Assembly (NCBI GenBank): GCA_963839515.1
Contig: CAWIVN010000023.1
Coordinates: 747,726-811,725, forward strand
Length of the DNA: 64,000 bases
Reading direction: 5' to 3'
Origin: Fredericiella sp963839515
GTDB lineage: Bacteria > Chloroflexota > Anaerolineae > Caldilineales > Caldilineaceae
The position numbers and the translations under genes were made by a program. Below the pieces are notes generated by a model. That model was not told the origin of the DNA. It ran no database searches and was given only the letters and a program-made list of their open reading frames with translations. This document shows, in pieces, positions 34,286-45,884 of the stretch; within the stretch, counting starts at the first letter, position 1; each line of letters starts with the position of its first letter.

Positions 34286-35875
34286 CTAGCGGCGAGTGAA
34301 CGGAGCCTGTGAGGCGGCATGGTCAGAGGCCGCGCCTGGGACCGGCTGATCGGCCCCGGCCGTCGAGACTGCGGCGCCGGAGAACAAGCCGGTTGACGGC
34401 GCGAACATGAACTGGCTGAAGGTCGTTCCGCTGGGTGCCGCGGCGAGGGTAAAGACTGGGAGCGCCGTACGACCATTGCTGCCATTCGCATAAGACGTCG
34501 AGATGTAGTCGCCTACCATGCGGCCTTGCGTCGTGTTGGGCAGCCAGCTCAGCGTCATCGGCCCCACAAGCTGGGTCGGCGCACTCCAGGCTCCGCCGCC
34601 GTTGACAGACGAGACGTAGCCGACGTAGAGCCGGCAGGTGGAGGCGCTGCAGCTGGCCGTCGGGTAGTAATAGTAGGCCAGGGCCAGCTTGGCGCTGGCG
34701 CCCGAGGTGGCGTTGTCCACGGCCAGGCCAGGGATAAAGTGGTCCACACCACTGTTGGTGCCGTCGATCGGGATGCGCACCACCGAGGACCAGGTCGTGC
34801 CGTTCGTCGAGGTGGTCATCACGAGGTCGTTCGCCTTGCAGCCCTTGCGGAAACGGCAGTCCTGCCAGACGACATAGACCTTGCCACTGGCGTCGATTTC
34901 AGCTGAGGGCAGCGGGCCGGTGCGCAGGCTGCCGGCCACGGTGTGGCTCGAAATGTTCGTAATCGTGGTGGTCGAACTCCAGGTTGCGCCGCCGTCAGTC
35001 GAACGGAACGCCAGCAGTGATGTCTCATTGGCGTTATCGATGGGCACAATCACGGTGCCGTTGGGCTGAACTACCGGCTGGCCGCCGATGCCCGTGGCGT
35101 TGTTAGCCGTCTTCTTGCGCGGGCCCCAGGTAAGGCCGCCGTCGTTGGATGTGCTCATGTAAATGCGGTTGCCGTCGCCGTTGTCATCCCATTCCGTGTA
35201 GCAATTGCCGTAGAAGGAACTGGTCGCGCTGTTGTCACACACGATCCAGTTCTTGTCGGGATTGCCGAGCGCACCTTCGGGGATGGCCACGGGGTTGCCC
35301 CATGTCAGGCCACCGTCGGTCGAGCGGCTCGTGATGACGCCAGCGCCGCGGACGCCGCCTGACTCGAGCAGGGGCAGCGTGGAAATCATCCAGACATTGT
35401 GCCTGGCGTCGTAGGCGACTACGGGGTCGCTGACGCGGTCGTAGGGGTTGGCCGGATTTTGGTGCTTGGTGATGCCGGGAAGACAGCCGTTTGTCCACGA
35501 CGCACCACCGTTAGTCGAGGTCGACCAACAGATGTTGGACCCGCCGCCATCGTTGAAGCGGCCTGTCTGGGCAGCAGCGACGATGGTCGAACCATAGGCG
35601 AACGTGTCCGGCTCAACTTGCGTGAGGTGTTGGCTGGTCGCGTTTGTGTAAGGGTCGGCGCCAATCTGAGTTACCGCGACATTGGCAGCTGTGATCGGGG
35701 CGGGTTCCACCTGATCGGTAGTCGTGGTTTGTGCGTCGCCACCACTCAAAGCCGGCATGAACAGGTGGTTGGTGCCGGCGGGCAAGGCCGGCTGGTCCTG
35801 GGCGAAGGCGGCGGCTGGAAAGATGATGGCAAGGCAAGTAGCGAGAATGAGCACGGTATGCGACAGGTTGCGCAT
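34286..35875 (-). CDS. Secreted sialidase-like Asp-box (BNR) repeat protein
   Basis: This 529-residue exported protein has the signal peptide RNLSHTVLILATCLAIIFPA ending AAAFA, then a Gln/Pro/Ala linker. At least five Asp-box (SxDxGxxW) blades of a beta-propeller are visible: STNGGASWTNG, STDGGLTWGNP, SNDGGLTWGPR, STDGGATWSST and STNGTTWSSV. Family members include exo-alpha-sialidases and non-catalytic binding propellers. The sialidase arginine triad was not recognisable, so catalytic activity is uncertain. ATG at 35875 is preceded by GGGGGA. It is monocistronic with its own promoter upstream. Confidence 0.85.
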   Translation of the reverse strand: MRNLSHTVLILATCLAIIFPAAAFAQDQPALPAGTNHLFMPALSGGDAQTTTTDQVEPAPITAANVAVTQIGADPYTNATSQHLTQVEPDTFAYGSTIVAAAQTGRFNDGGGSNICWSTSTNGGASWTNGCLPGITKHQNPANPYDRVSDPVVAYDARHNVWMISTLPLLESGGVRGAGVITSRSTDGGLTWGNPVAIPEGALGNPDKNWIVCDNSATSSFYGNCYTEWDDNGDGNRIYMSTSNDGGLTWGPRKKTANNATGIGGQPVVQPNGTVIVPIDNANETSLLAFRSTDGGATWSSTTTITNISSHTVAGSLRTGPLPSAEIDASGKVYVVWQDCRFRKGCKANDLVMTTSTNGTTWSSVVRIPIDGTNSGVDHFIPGLAVDNATSGASAKLALAYYYYPTASCSASTCRLYVGYVSSVNGGGAWSAPTQLVGPMTLSWLPNTTQGRMVGDYISTSYANGSNGRTALPVFTLAAAPSGTTFSQFMFAPSTGLFSGAAVSTAGADQPVPGAASDHAASQAPFTRR

Positions 35876-36115
35876 CGAAAGTCCCCCATGAAACTGACTC
35901 AACAACAGATGAGAAGCGATTAGAAAAGGAACGAAATGAGCCACCGGAAAATCAATTGAAAGCTTCGCGACCGCGGGCACGCGAAAATGCCCGTGCAGTT
36001 CACCTCCTTCAGCGCGTCAAAGCGGCGTCTTAAACAAGGGCGCTCAATACCTCGATTGTCGGTGGACGGGGGCGTGGGGCGCCCATAACAGCGAGAAGTT
36101 GTGGAACGAAATGAG

Positions 36116-36144
36116 ACAGTACGCCTATTGCCAGCAAAAGTCAA
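36116..36144 (-). promoter_or_regulatory. Promoter of the Asp-box protein gene
   Basis: On the minus strand there is TTGACT (36144-36139), a 17-nt spacer and TACTGT (36121-36116). The leader to the ATG would be about 230 nt. Together with the palindrome at 36205-36241, this accounts for what is visible in the 374-nt gap. Confidence 0.5.
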
Positions 36145-36204
36145 TATTGAGAAATATTTCACCAAGTGGGTGCAAGAAGGAGAAGTGCCGGGCAGGGTGG
36201 AAAG

Positions 36205-36241
36205 GTAGGGGCATGAGGCCCGCCGGGCCTCATGCCCCTAC
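36205..36241. repeat. Palindrome downstream of valS
   Basis: Arms GTAGGGGCATGAGGCCC (36205-36221) and complement (36225-36241) enclose GCC. It begins 9 nt past the valS stop on the minus strand and may end that transcript. There is no T-run. Confidence 0.7.
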
Positions 36242-36249
36242 GCGATAGA

Positions 36250-39075
<2,826 letters not shown>

Positions 39076-39210
39076 GATGCACCTCTTGTGTTGAATCGTT
39101 TACGATCGCGTTGTATGTGCAACCGTGCCAGGCTCGCCCCGCCGTGTTGCGGGCCGGTGAATGGCTGGGGGGCGAGCGAGGCACGCGGAAGCTTGCGCAA
39201 CTGGGCAAAT

Positions 39211-39472
39211 AAAAAGCCTCTTCGTCTACAAGGACGAAGAGGCTTCGCGGTGCCACCTTGTTTACACGGTTGCTGCCTGGCTGGGCCAGGCGCGCGGCCG
39301 TGTCGCTCGACGCTGTAACGGGCTGATCCCGGAGAGGGCTAGTTGCTTCACCCTCCCGACCTTCCCGGCGACTTTCCCTGCTGCCCAGGCGGACGAGGCT
39401 TTCAGCCGCTGACCTCGTCTCTCTGGCGCCGGCGTGCAGGTACTCCTCCGGTGCACTGTCGTTGTATTATGG
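39211..39472 (-). promoter_or_regulatory. T-box riboswitch controlling valS
   Basis: Minus-strand leader of about 260 nt. The T-box sequence AAGGTGGCACCGCG is at 39259-39246. It is followed by a 13-bp terminator, AAGCCTCTTCGTC/GACGAAGAGGCTT (39245-39214), and a T-run. Stem I features are present: AGTA at the specifier-loop side (GGAGTACC near 39447), the AGAGAG bulge near 39420 and GCTGAAAGCC. A GTC valine codon in GGGAAAGTCGCC (39372-39370) is the likely specifier. Uncharged tRNA-Val would pair there and with the T-box bulge, preventing termination and allowing valS expression. Confidence 0.93.
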
Positions 39473-39478
39473 TACAAG

Positions 39479-39506
39479 ATTATACAGGCCGGCGGGCAAA
39501 TGTCAA
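39479..39506 (-). promoter_or_regulatory. Promoter of the valS T-box transcript
   Basis: On the minus strand there is a perfect TTGACA (39506-39501), a 16-nt spacer and a perfect TATAAT (39484-39479), predicting a start near 39472. It lies only 36 nt from the divergent EAD1 gene, so the promoter of that gene must overlap the T-box region. Confidence 0.8.
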
Positions 39507-39541
39507 GAAATTTGATTGGGAAGTAAGAGGGAGCACATGCC

Positions 39542-40735
39542 ATGATCCAGGTCGAGAAGACAGACGTCGATCTGCGCGGGCGCAGCCTGACAGGGCCGGG
39601 AAGCTACGCCGGCACGCGGTTTCTGGGGCAGGTGCGCGGTGACGGGGCACGTTTTTCAGAGAGCGCTGATTTTTCAAACTGCGTGTTCGAGCAGCCGGTG
39701 ACGTTCCAAGGGGCGCGCTTTGAGGGGGGCGTCAACTTTACCAATGCGGTGTTTCGCGCGGGCGCCAACTTTTCGTTTTGCCGCTTTCTCCAGCGGGCGT
39801 ATTTTTGGCGGGCGCGTTTTTATGCGCCGGCTGACTTTTCGCAGTCGCTCGTGTATGCGAGCGAAAATGCCGAGCCGGACTTTATTTTTCCAGGGGAGGC
39901 TAACTTTAGCTGGACGTGGTTTATGGACCAGGCGACGTTCCGGCGCATGCAGTTTCACGGACCAGCCTATTTCTGGCGCACGCTGTTCTCCGCGGGGGCC
40001 AACTTTGAGGAGTGCACGTTTAAGGCAGAGGCCAAGTTCTACGGCAAAGTGGGCGACGTGCAGATCGCCCGATCCGAGTTCTCGAACCCTGACCTATTGG
40101 ATGACCTGTTGGCGCGGGGCTTTCTTGCGGCCGAAGAGGAGATGTTTCTGCAGTTCGGCGACCGGAAGCAGTATCTCCTCTTTCTATGCCAGAACGTGTC
40201 GTCGGAGCAGCAGTTGGTGGCGAAACTGCAGGCGCTGCAGCTCGCGCAGCTGACGCCGGCGGCTGTAGATGAGTTGACGGCGGCGTGGCGTAAGGGCGCG
40301 CGGCCGATGTTTGGCGATCCGGCGCGTGTCTCCTGGCGCGGGACGCGGTTTGAGAAGCCGGTCGAGGTGGAGTTTCTGGACGTAGGGATCGATATTGTCA
40401 AGCTGAGCCGTGGCGCTGTGGGCGGGCCTGGTGGTGCGGGTCCAGGCGACGTCGTGCTGGCTCCCGACGAAGCCAAGCAGCTGCACGACGCGCTGCTGGA
40501 CGCGTTTGATCGCAGCGCGCTGGAGCGGGTGGTCTACTTTGGCATGCAGGTGCGGCTGGAGAAGATCGCGCCGCCCGGCAACCTGGCGGACGAGGTGTTT
40601 GACCTGGTGCTGTGGGCGAACGACAACAACAAGGTGGCGGCGCTGCTGCGGGCGGCGCTCCAGGAGAATGCAGCCAACGTGGCGCTGCGCCGGTTTGGGG
40701 AGTATGCGCAGGCCAAGTGGCCGGGGGCAATCTGA
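39542..40735 (+). CDS. Pentapeptide-repeat protein with C-terminal EAD1-like effector-associated domain
   Basis: This 397-residue cytoplasmic protein has no signal or membrane segment. Residues about 5-180 form a right-handed pentapeptide-type helix with Phe every 5-6 residues (ADFSNCVF, VTFQGARF, VNFTNAVF, ANFSFCRF, AYFWRARF, ADFSQSLV). A linker with an EEEMFLQFGDRKQYLLFL helix follows. Residues about 310-385 (LHDALLDAFDRSALERVVYF, GNLADEVFDLVLWANDNNKV) match my recollection of the effector-associated domain EAD1, a death-like adaptor domain in bacterial conflict systems. GAGGGAG precedes the ATG. No effector domain is in this protein, so it is probably an adaptor or sensor. Neighbours are unrelated housekeeping and sugar genes. 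Confidence 0.75.
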   Translation: MIQVEKTDVDLRGRSLTGPGSYAGTRFLGQVRGDGARFSESADFSNCVFEQPVTFQGARFEGGVNFTNAVFRAGANFSFCRFLQRAYFWRARFYAPADFSQSLVYASENAEPDFIFPGEANFSWTWFMDQATFRRMQFHGPAYFWRTLFSAGANFEECTFKAEAKFYGKVGDVQIARSEFSNPDLLDDLLARGFLAAEEEMFLQFGDRKQYLLFLCQNVSSEQQLVAKLQALQLAQLTPAAVDELTAAWRKGARPMFGDPARVSWRGTRFEKPVEVEFLDVGIDIVKLSRGAVGGPGGAGPGDVVLAPDEAKQLHDALLDAFDRSALERVVYFGMQVRLEKIAPPGNLADEVFDLVLWANDNNKVAALLRAALQENAANVALRRFGEYAQAKWPGAI

Positions 40736-40818
40736 ACCTTCGTGTGGGAACAGGTGCATCAGGTTCGCACGCCGCGTGCGAACTGGGCAGCAAACACAAT
40801 TCTTGCACGAAAATCCTA

Positions 40819-40847
40819 TTGACATCTAAATCGATTTAGCCTATTGT
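40819..40847 (+). promoter_or_regulatory. Promoter with LacI-type operator in the spacer
   Basis: TTGACA (40819-40824), a 17-nt spacer and TATTGT (40842-40847). The spacer contains the perfect 14-nt palindrome CTAAATCGATTTAG (40826-40839), of the form expected for a LacI-family operator. Bound repressor would block RNA polymerase, implying autoregulation of the lacI-family gene and its operon. Confidence 0.7.
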
Positions 40848-40919
40848 GTAAGATAATCTCTGCTCCCGATCTCGTGTGTGTTTCATATCGTATACGCTGC
40901 AACCAGCGCAAGGGCCGGC

Positions 40920-41945
40920 ATGCCGACTACCCTGAAGGACGTTGCCAAGCGCGTCGGAAAGTCTGTGCCTACGGTCTCGCGAGCCCTGGGCGGTTTCCCG
41001 GACATCAGCCCCGAGACACGGGCAGAGGTTCAGCGCGTCGCCCAGGAAATGGGCTACGAACCGAACGCAACGGCCACCAACCTGAAGAAGCAGCGCACAA
41101 ACAACATCACGTTGGTGATGCCCAACGAAACTCGGCTGCGTCTCTCGGACCCGTTTTTCAGCGAGTTCGTCAACGGCGTGGTCGACCAGGCAGCACAGCA
41201 TGGCTTTGACCTGACGATTGCGAGCAATGCCAGCGACGACGAGAGTGCCACTTACGTCCGCTATATTCGCAGCCGCCGTACAGATGGTTTCGTTGTCATG
41301 CGCGTCAAGCACCAGGACGCGCGCATCGACTTGCTGCGCACCCAAGAGGTACCTTTCGTGGCCTTTGGCCGTACGGATGGCGACGACGACTATCCCTGGG
41401 TGGATGACGATGGCGCCCACGGCATCGGGCAGGCGGTCGAACATCTTGTGGCACTGGGGCACACTCGCCTGGCGTTTATTGCCGAGCCACTTCAACTCAC
41501 AAAAGCACAGCATCGCCTCAGTGGTTTTCGCACGGCGCTGACAGTTCACAATCTCTCGGACGAGCCGGCGTTAATCGGCGAAGCCAACTTTCGCCAAACC
41601 TCCGGCCGGCAAGCCGCCAAGTATCTACTTGACCTGCCGGAGCCACCTACCGCCATTGTCGCCAGTAATGACCTGTTGGCATTGGGCGCAATGAGCGAGG
41701 TGCAATCGCGGGGGCTGGCGGTGGGGCATGATGTGAGCATCACCGGCTTCGACGACATCATGCCCGCGGAATACGCTAATCCGCCGCTTACGACCCTCCA
41801 TCAATCTGCCCAGGAGATGGGAATGGCGGTGGCAGACATGCTGGTCAAAGTGATCGGCAAGCAAGCGCTGCCGGAGAAGCATATCTTACGGCGTCCGGTG
41901 TTGATCGTACGCCAGTCCACTGGACCGCGGCGGTCAAGCAGCTAA
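40920..41945 (+). CDS. LacI family transcriptional regulator
   Basis: This 341-residue repressor has an N-terminal helix-turn-helix (TTLKDVAKRVGKSVPTVSRA) and hinge (GYEPNATATNLKKQRTNNI). The periplasmic-binding-protein-like core contains FVVMRVKHQDARIDLL, AFGRTDGD, VEHLVALGHTRLAFIAEP, and the C-terminal ASNDLLALGAMSEVQSRGL with ITGFDDI. ATG at 40920 has AAGGG upstream; the longer frame to 40878 is unlikely. It precedes the CUT1 transporter and GH13 phosphorylase and most likely senses their sugar. Confidence 0.93.
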   Translation: MPTTLKDVAKRVGKSVPTVSRALGGFPDISPETRAEVQRVAQEMGYEPNATATNLKKQRTNNITLVMPNETRLRLSDPFFSEFVNGVVDQAAQHGFDLTIASNASDDESATYVRYIRSRRTDGFVVMRVKHQDARIDLLRTQEVPFVAFGRTDGDDDYPWVDDDGAHGIGQAVEHLVALGHTRLAFIAEPLQLTKAQHRLSGFRTALTVHNLSDEPALIGEANFRQTSGRQAAKYLLDLPEPPTAIVASNDLLALGAMSEVQSRGLAVGHDVSITGFDDIMPAEYANPPLTTLHQSAQEMGMAVADMLVKVIGKQALPEKHILRRPVLIVRQSTGPRRSSS

Positions 41946-42026
41946 GTAGAACCGGCCTGCGGGCCTTTCTAGCGTAGTACGCCATCCATGTTGGTTCTGT
42001 GAAAACCATCTGACAAGGAGAACCGT

Positions 42027-43460
<1,434 letters not shown>

Positions 43461-43481
43461 TTTCCTGAAAGGGGCGGGACG

Positions 43482-43546
43482 GGCACAAGGTCCGGCGGAA
43501 CAGCGATTGCGGCGAAGGCGAGTTTCATGCCGCCGGACCTTGTGCC
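43482..43546. repeat. Hairpin downstream of the CUT1 binding-protein gene
   Basis: Arms GGCACAAGGTCCGGCGG (43482-43498) and complement (43530-43546) flank 31 nt. It lies between the binding-protein stop and the permease start. The same arm sequence occurs at 56093-56159 next to another binding-protein gene. Confidence 0.8.
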
Positions 43547-43580
43547 TTCACGGAACATCTGCATTCCTGGAGCGAGCCAC

Positions 43581-44951
43581 ATGAAGCAAAAACGCAACTG
43601 GGCGCCCTTTCTATTGATCCTGCCGTCCATCGTCTATCTGGCCCTCTTTTTTGCCTGGCCGATGTTTCGCGCGCTTACCCTCTCCGTATGGGATGAAGAC
43701 GCCATCCTGCGTCTGAACCAAGAGGCGAGCGCCCGGAGCGCCCATGCGGGCTCGTTACCACGGGGCACGCGCATCGCCGTGCTGGACCGCCAGGGCAACG
43801 CAGTAAGCCCTGAAGAGCTAGGGCAGAACAACTTGAAGACGGAGACGTGGTACCAGATTCGTGGCGAGGATCCTGGCGGACAGATGATTGAGGGGTGGGC
43901 GCCGGAAACGCGTGTGCGTGTGCGTGAGCAGGACGCGAGCGGGCGTCCCACGGCGGGCACGATCCGGCGCAAGTTGGGCAGCGGCGTCGACCCACTGACG
44001 GATGTCTTCTCGGTTCCGTCACAGGTAGGCGAGGTCGTAGGAAAGCTGGATGCCAGTGTGGGCGTGGAGATTCTGGACACTTCCATCCTCGAACTCTGGT
44101 ATCTCATTCGCGGCGCAGATCCAGGCGGAGCGACTGTAGAGGGCTGGTCCCAGTCGCGCTATATTCAAGTCTATGGCGACGGCGAGACCGGCCGTATCGA
44201 CAGCGGCAATGCCGGCGAACTGACGCCGCGCTACATCCAGGCGATGGTGAACGATCGCTTCTTCTGGCCTGCCCTGACGACGACCCTATTGTTGATGGCG
44301 ATCATCATCCCCTTGCAGTTTGTGCTGGCCATCATTATGGCGCTTGTCATCCAGGCGCAGCTCAGGGGCAACAGCTTCTTTTTGTACGTCTACGCGATCG
44401 CCCTGGGTGTGTCTGATCTGGCGGTAGGCATCGTCTGGTACGCTATTTTTACCCAGTATGGCTATCTCAACAGCATCTTGCAGTCGTTGGGGCTGATCGC
44501 CGCGCCTGTCGCCTATCTGACTGCCGACACCCGCTACTGGATCATTCTTGCGATCTGCCTGGCAGAAATATGGCGGGCGACGGCGATCGTCATGGTAGTG
44601 GTCGTGTCAGGGCTGCAAGCGATCTCCACCGACGTGCTGGAGGCCGCCGATCTTTTCGGCGCCGGCCTGTGGAAGCGCCTGCGCTATGTGATCCTGCCCA
44701 TGCTGCGGCCCAGCCTGCAGGTGGCGTTGATCCTGCGCACGATCCTGGCGCTGCAAGTTTTTGCCGTGGTCATTGCGTTGAGTGGCGGCGACATCGTGAC
44801 CGTGTTGGCAAACGAAGCGTACCGGCAGTACTACGACTTGCGCAACGTCAACGTGGCGGCGGCCTATGCCGGCCTGATTCTGCTGCTGTCCATGATCAGC
44901 GCAGTGTTCTATCTGCGCATGGTGCGCACGAATGAGGAGGCCCAAGCATGA
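43581..44951 (+). CDS. MalF-type ABC permease with SH3-like extracytoplasmic insert
   Basis: This 457-residue CUT1 permease has a first helix at residues 9-28. About 200 extracytoplasmic residues follow, and then five helices with the transport domain (EAA-type loop LEAADLFGAGLWKRLRYVILP). The insert carries two related modules, near 58-112 (GTRIAVLDRQG to YQIRGEDPGGQMIEGWAPET) and 150-197 (VGVEILDTS to YLIRGADPGGATVEGWSQSR), both resembling bacterial SH3 domains. E. coli MalF has a comparable-sized P2 loop that contacts the binding protein. TGGAG precedes the ATG. It overlaps the next permease by 4 nt. Confidence 0.9.
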   Translation: MKQKRNWAPFLLILPSIVYLALFFAWPMFRALTLSVWDEDAILRLNQEASARSAHAGSLPRGTRIAVLDRQGNAVSPEELGQNNLKTETWYQIRGEDPGGQMIEGWAPETRVRVREQDASGRPTAGTIRRKLGSGVDPLTDVFSVPSQVGEVVGKLDASVGVEILDTSILELWYLIRGADPGGATVEGWSQSRYIQVYGDGETGRIDSGNAGELTPRYIQAMVNDRFFWPALTTTLLLMAIIIPLQFVLAIIMALVIQAQLRGNSFFLYVYAIALGVSDLAVGIVWYAIFTQYGYLNSILQSLGLIAAPVAYLTADTRYWIILAICLAEIWRATAIVMVVVVSGLQAISTDVLEAADLFGAGLWKRLRYVILPMLRPSLQVALILRTILALQVFAVVIALSGGDIVTVLANEAYRQYYDLRNVNVAAAYAGLILLLSMISAVFYLRMVRTNEEAQA

Positions 44952-45841
44952 TCGCAGCAGGTGAGCTTGCCAGACCGGGAGCAGCGCAGGCCTCGGCCGA
45001 AATGCAGCGGGAGCGCGAGCGGGCGCTCAGACGGCAGCGCATCAACCGCGGGCTGGGGTATCTACTTGCCATTGCGATTTGCCTATGGGTGTTGGTGCCG
45101 ATCTGGTTTATCGGGTCCATGGCGTTCACAACGCCGGCGTACGTGCGCGCGTATCCCAAGGGCGTGCTGCCCTTTATTCCGTTCTCGCTGGACACAATGC
45201 GTTTCTTCCTGAGCTCCAGCGGCATCGTCCCGGGAACGATCAACAGCATTGTCGTGGCGATGATCACGCTGATTTTATCGACCCTGATCGCCGCACCGGC
45301 CGGTTACGCCACCTCGCGGTACATCTTCCGCGGGCGAGACACCTACCGGCTCTCGATCCTGGCGGTGCGCGCCTTCCCCGTCGTGATCCTGGCAATTCCG
45401 CTGGCCGTGGTGTTTATCAACCTGGGAATTTACGACAGCGTCTACAGCCTGGCATTGATGCACACGGCGCTCACCTTGCCGACTACGATCCTGGTGATCG
45501 GCAGTGTTTTTGCCAGCATTCCCTATGAATTGGAGGAGGCGGCGCAGGTCTTTGGCTGCAGCCCGCTGCGGGCTTTCCGCACGGTGGTGCTGCCGCTGGC
45601 GGCGCCTGGGATTGCCGCCGCCGCCATTTTTACATTTGTCATGTCCTGGAACGAGGTGTTCGCCGCCAGCATCCTGACGGTGCGCAACCGGACCCTGCCG
45701 GCGCAGGTATTGAGCGCGCTGAACCAGTCGTCGGAAGCCTACCAATTTGCCGGGGCGTTTTTCATGATGATCCCCGCATTGATCTTTATTTTTGTCATCC
45801 GTCGCTACCTGTTCAACATGTGGGGACAGGTGACGAAATAG
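44948..45841 (+). CDS. MalG-type ABC permease
   Basis: This 297-residue CUT1 permease starts with a cytoplasmic basic tail of about 36 residues (QRERERALRRQRINRG), then six helices. The EAA loop that contacts the ATPase is ELEEAAQVFGCSPLRAFRTVVLPLAAPG near residue 195. Its ATG overlaps the TGA of the MalF-type gene (ATGA), so the two are translationally coupled and form the heterodimeric channel. Confidence 0.93.
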   Translation: MIAAGELARPGAAQASAEMQRERERALRRQRINRGLGYLLAIAICLWVLVPIWFIGSMAFTTPAYVRAYPKGVLPFIPFSLDTMRFFLSSSGIVPGTINSIVVAMITLILSTLIAAPAGYATSRYIFRGRDTYRLSILAVRAFPVVILAIPLAVVFINLGIYDSVYSLALMHTALTLPTTILVIGSVFASIPYELEEAAQVFGCSPLRAFRTVVLPLAAPGIAAAAIFTFVMSWNEVFAASILTVRNRTLPAQVLSALNQSSEAYQFAGAFFMMIPALIFIFVIRRYLFNMWGQVTK

Positions 45842-45884
45842 CACAGCCGTGCGATGATCTGCATTGTTAGCGCGTAGGTGAGCC

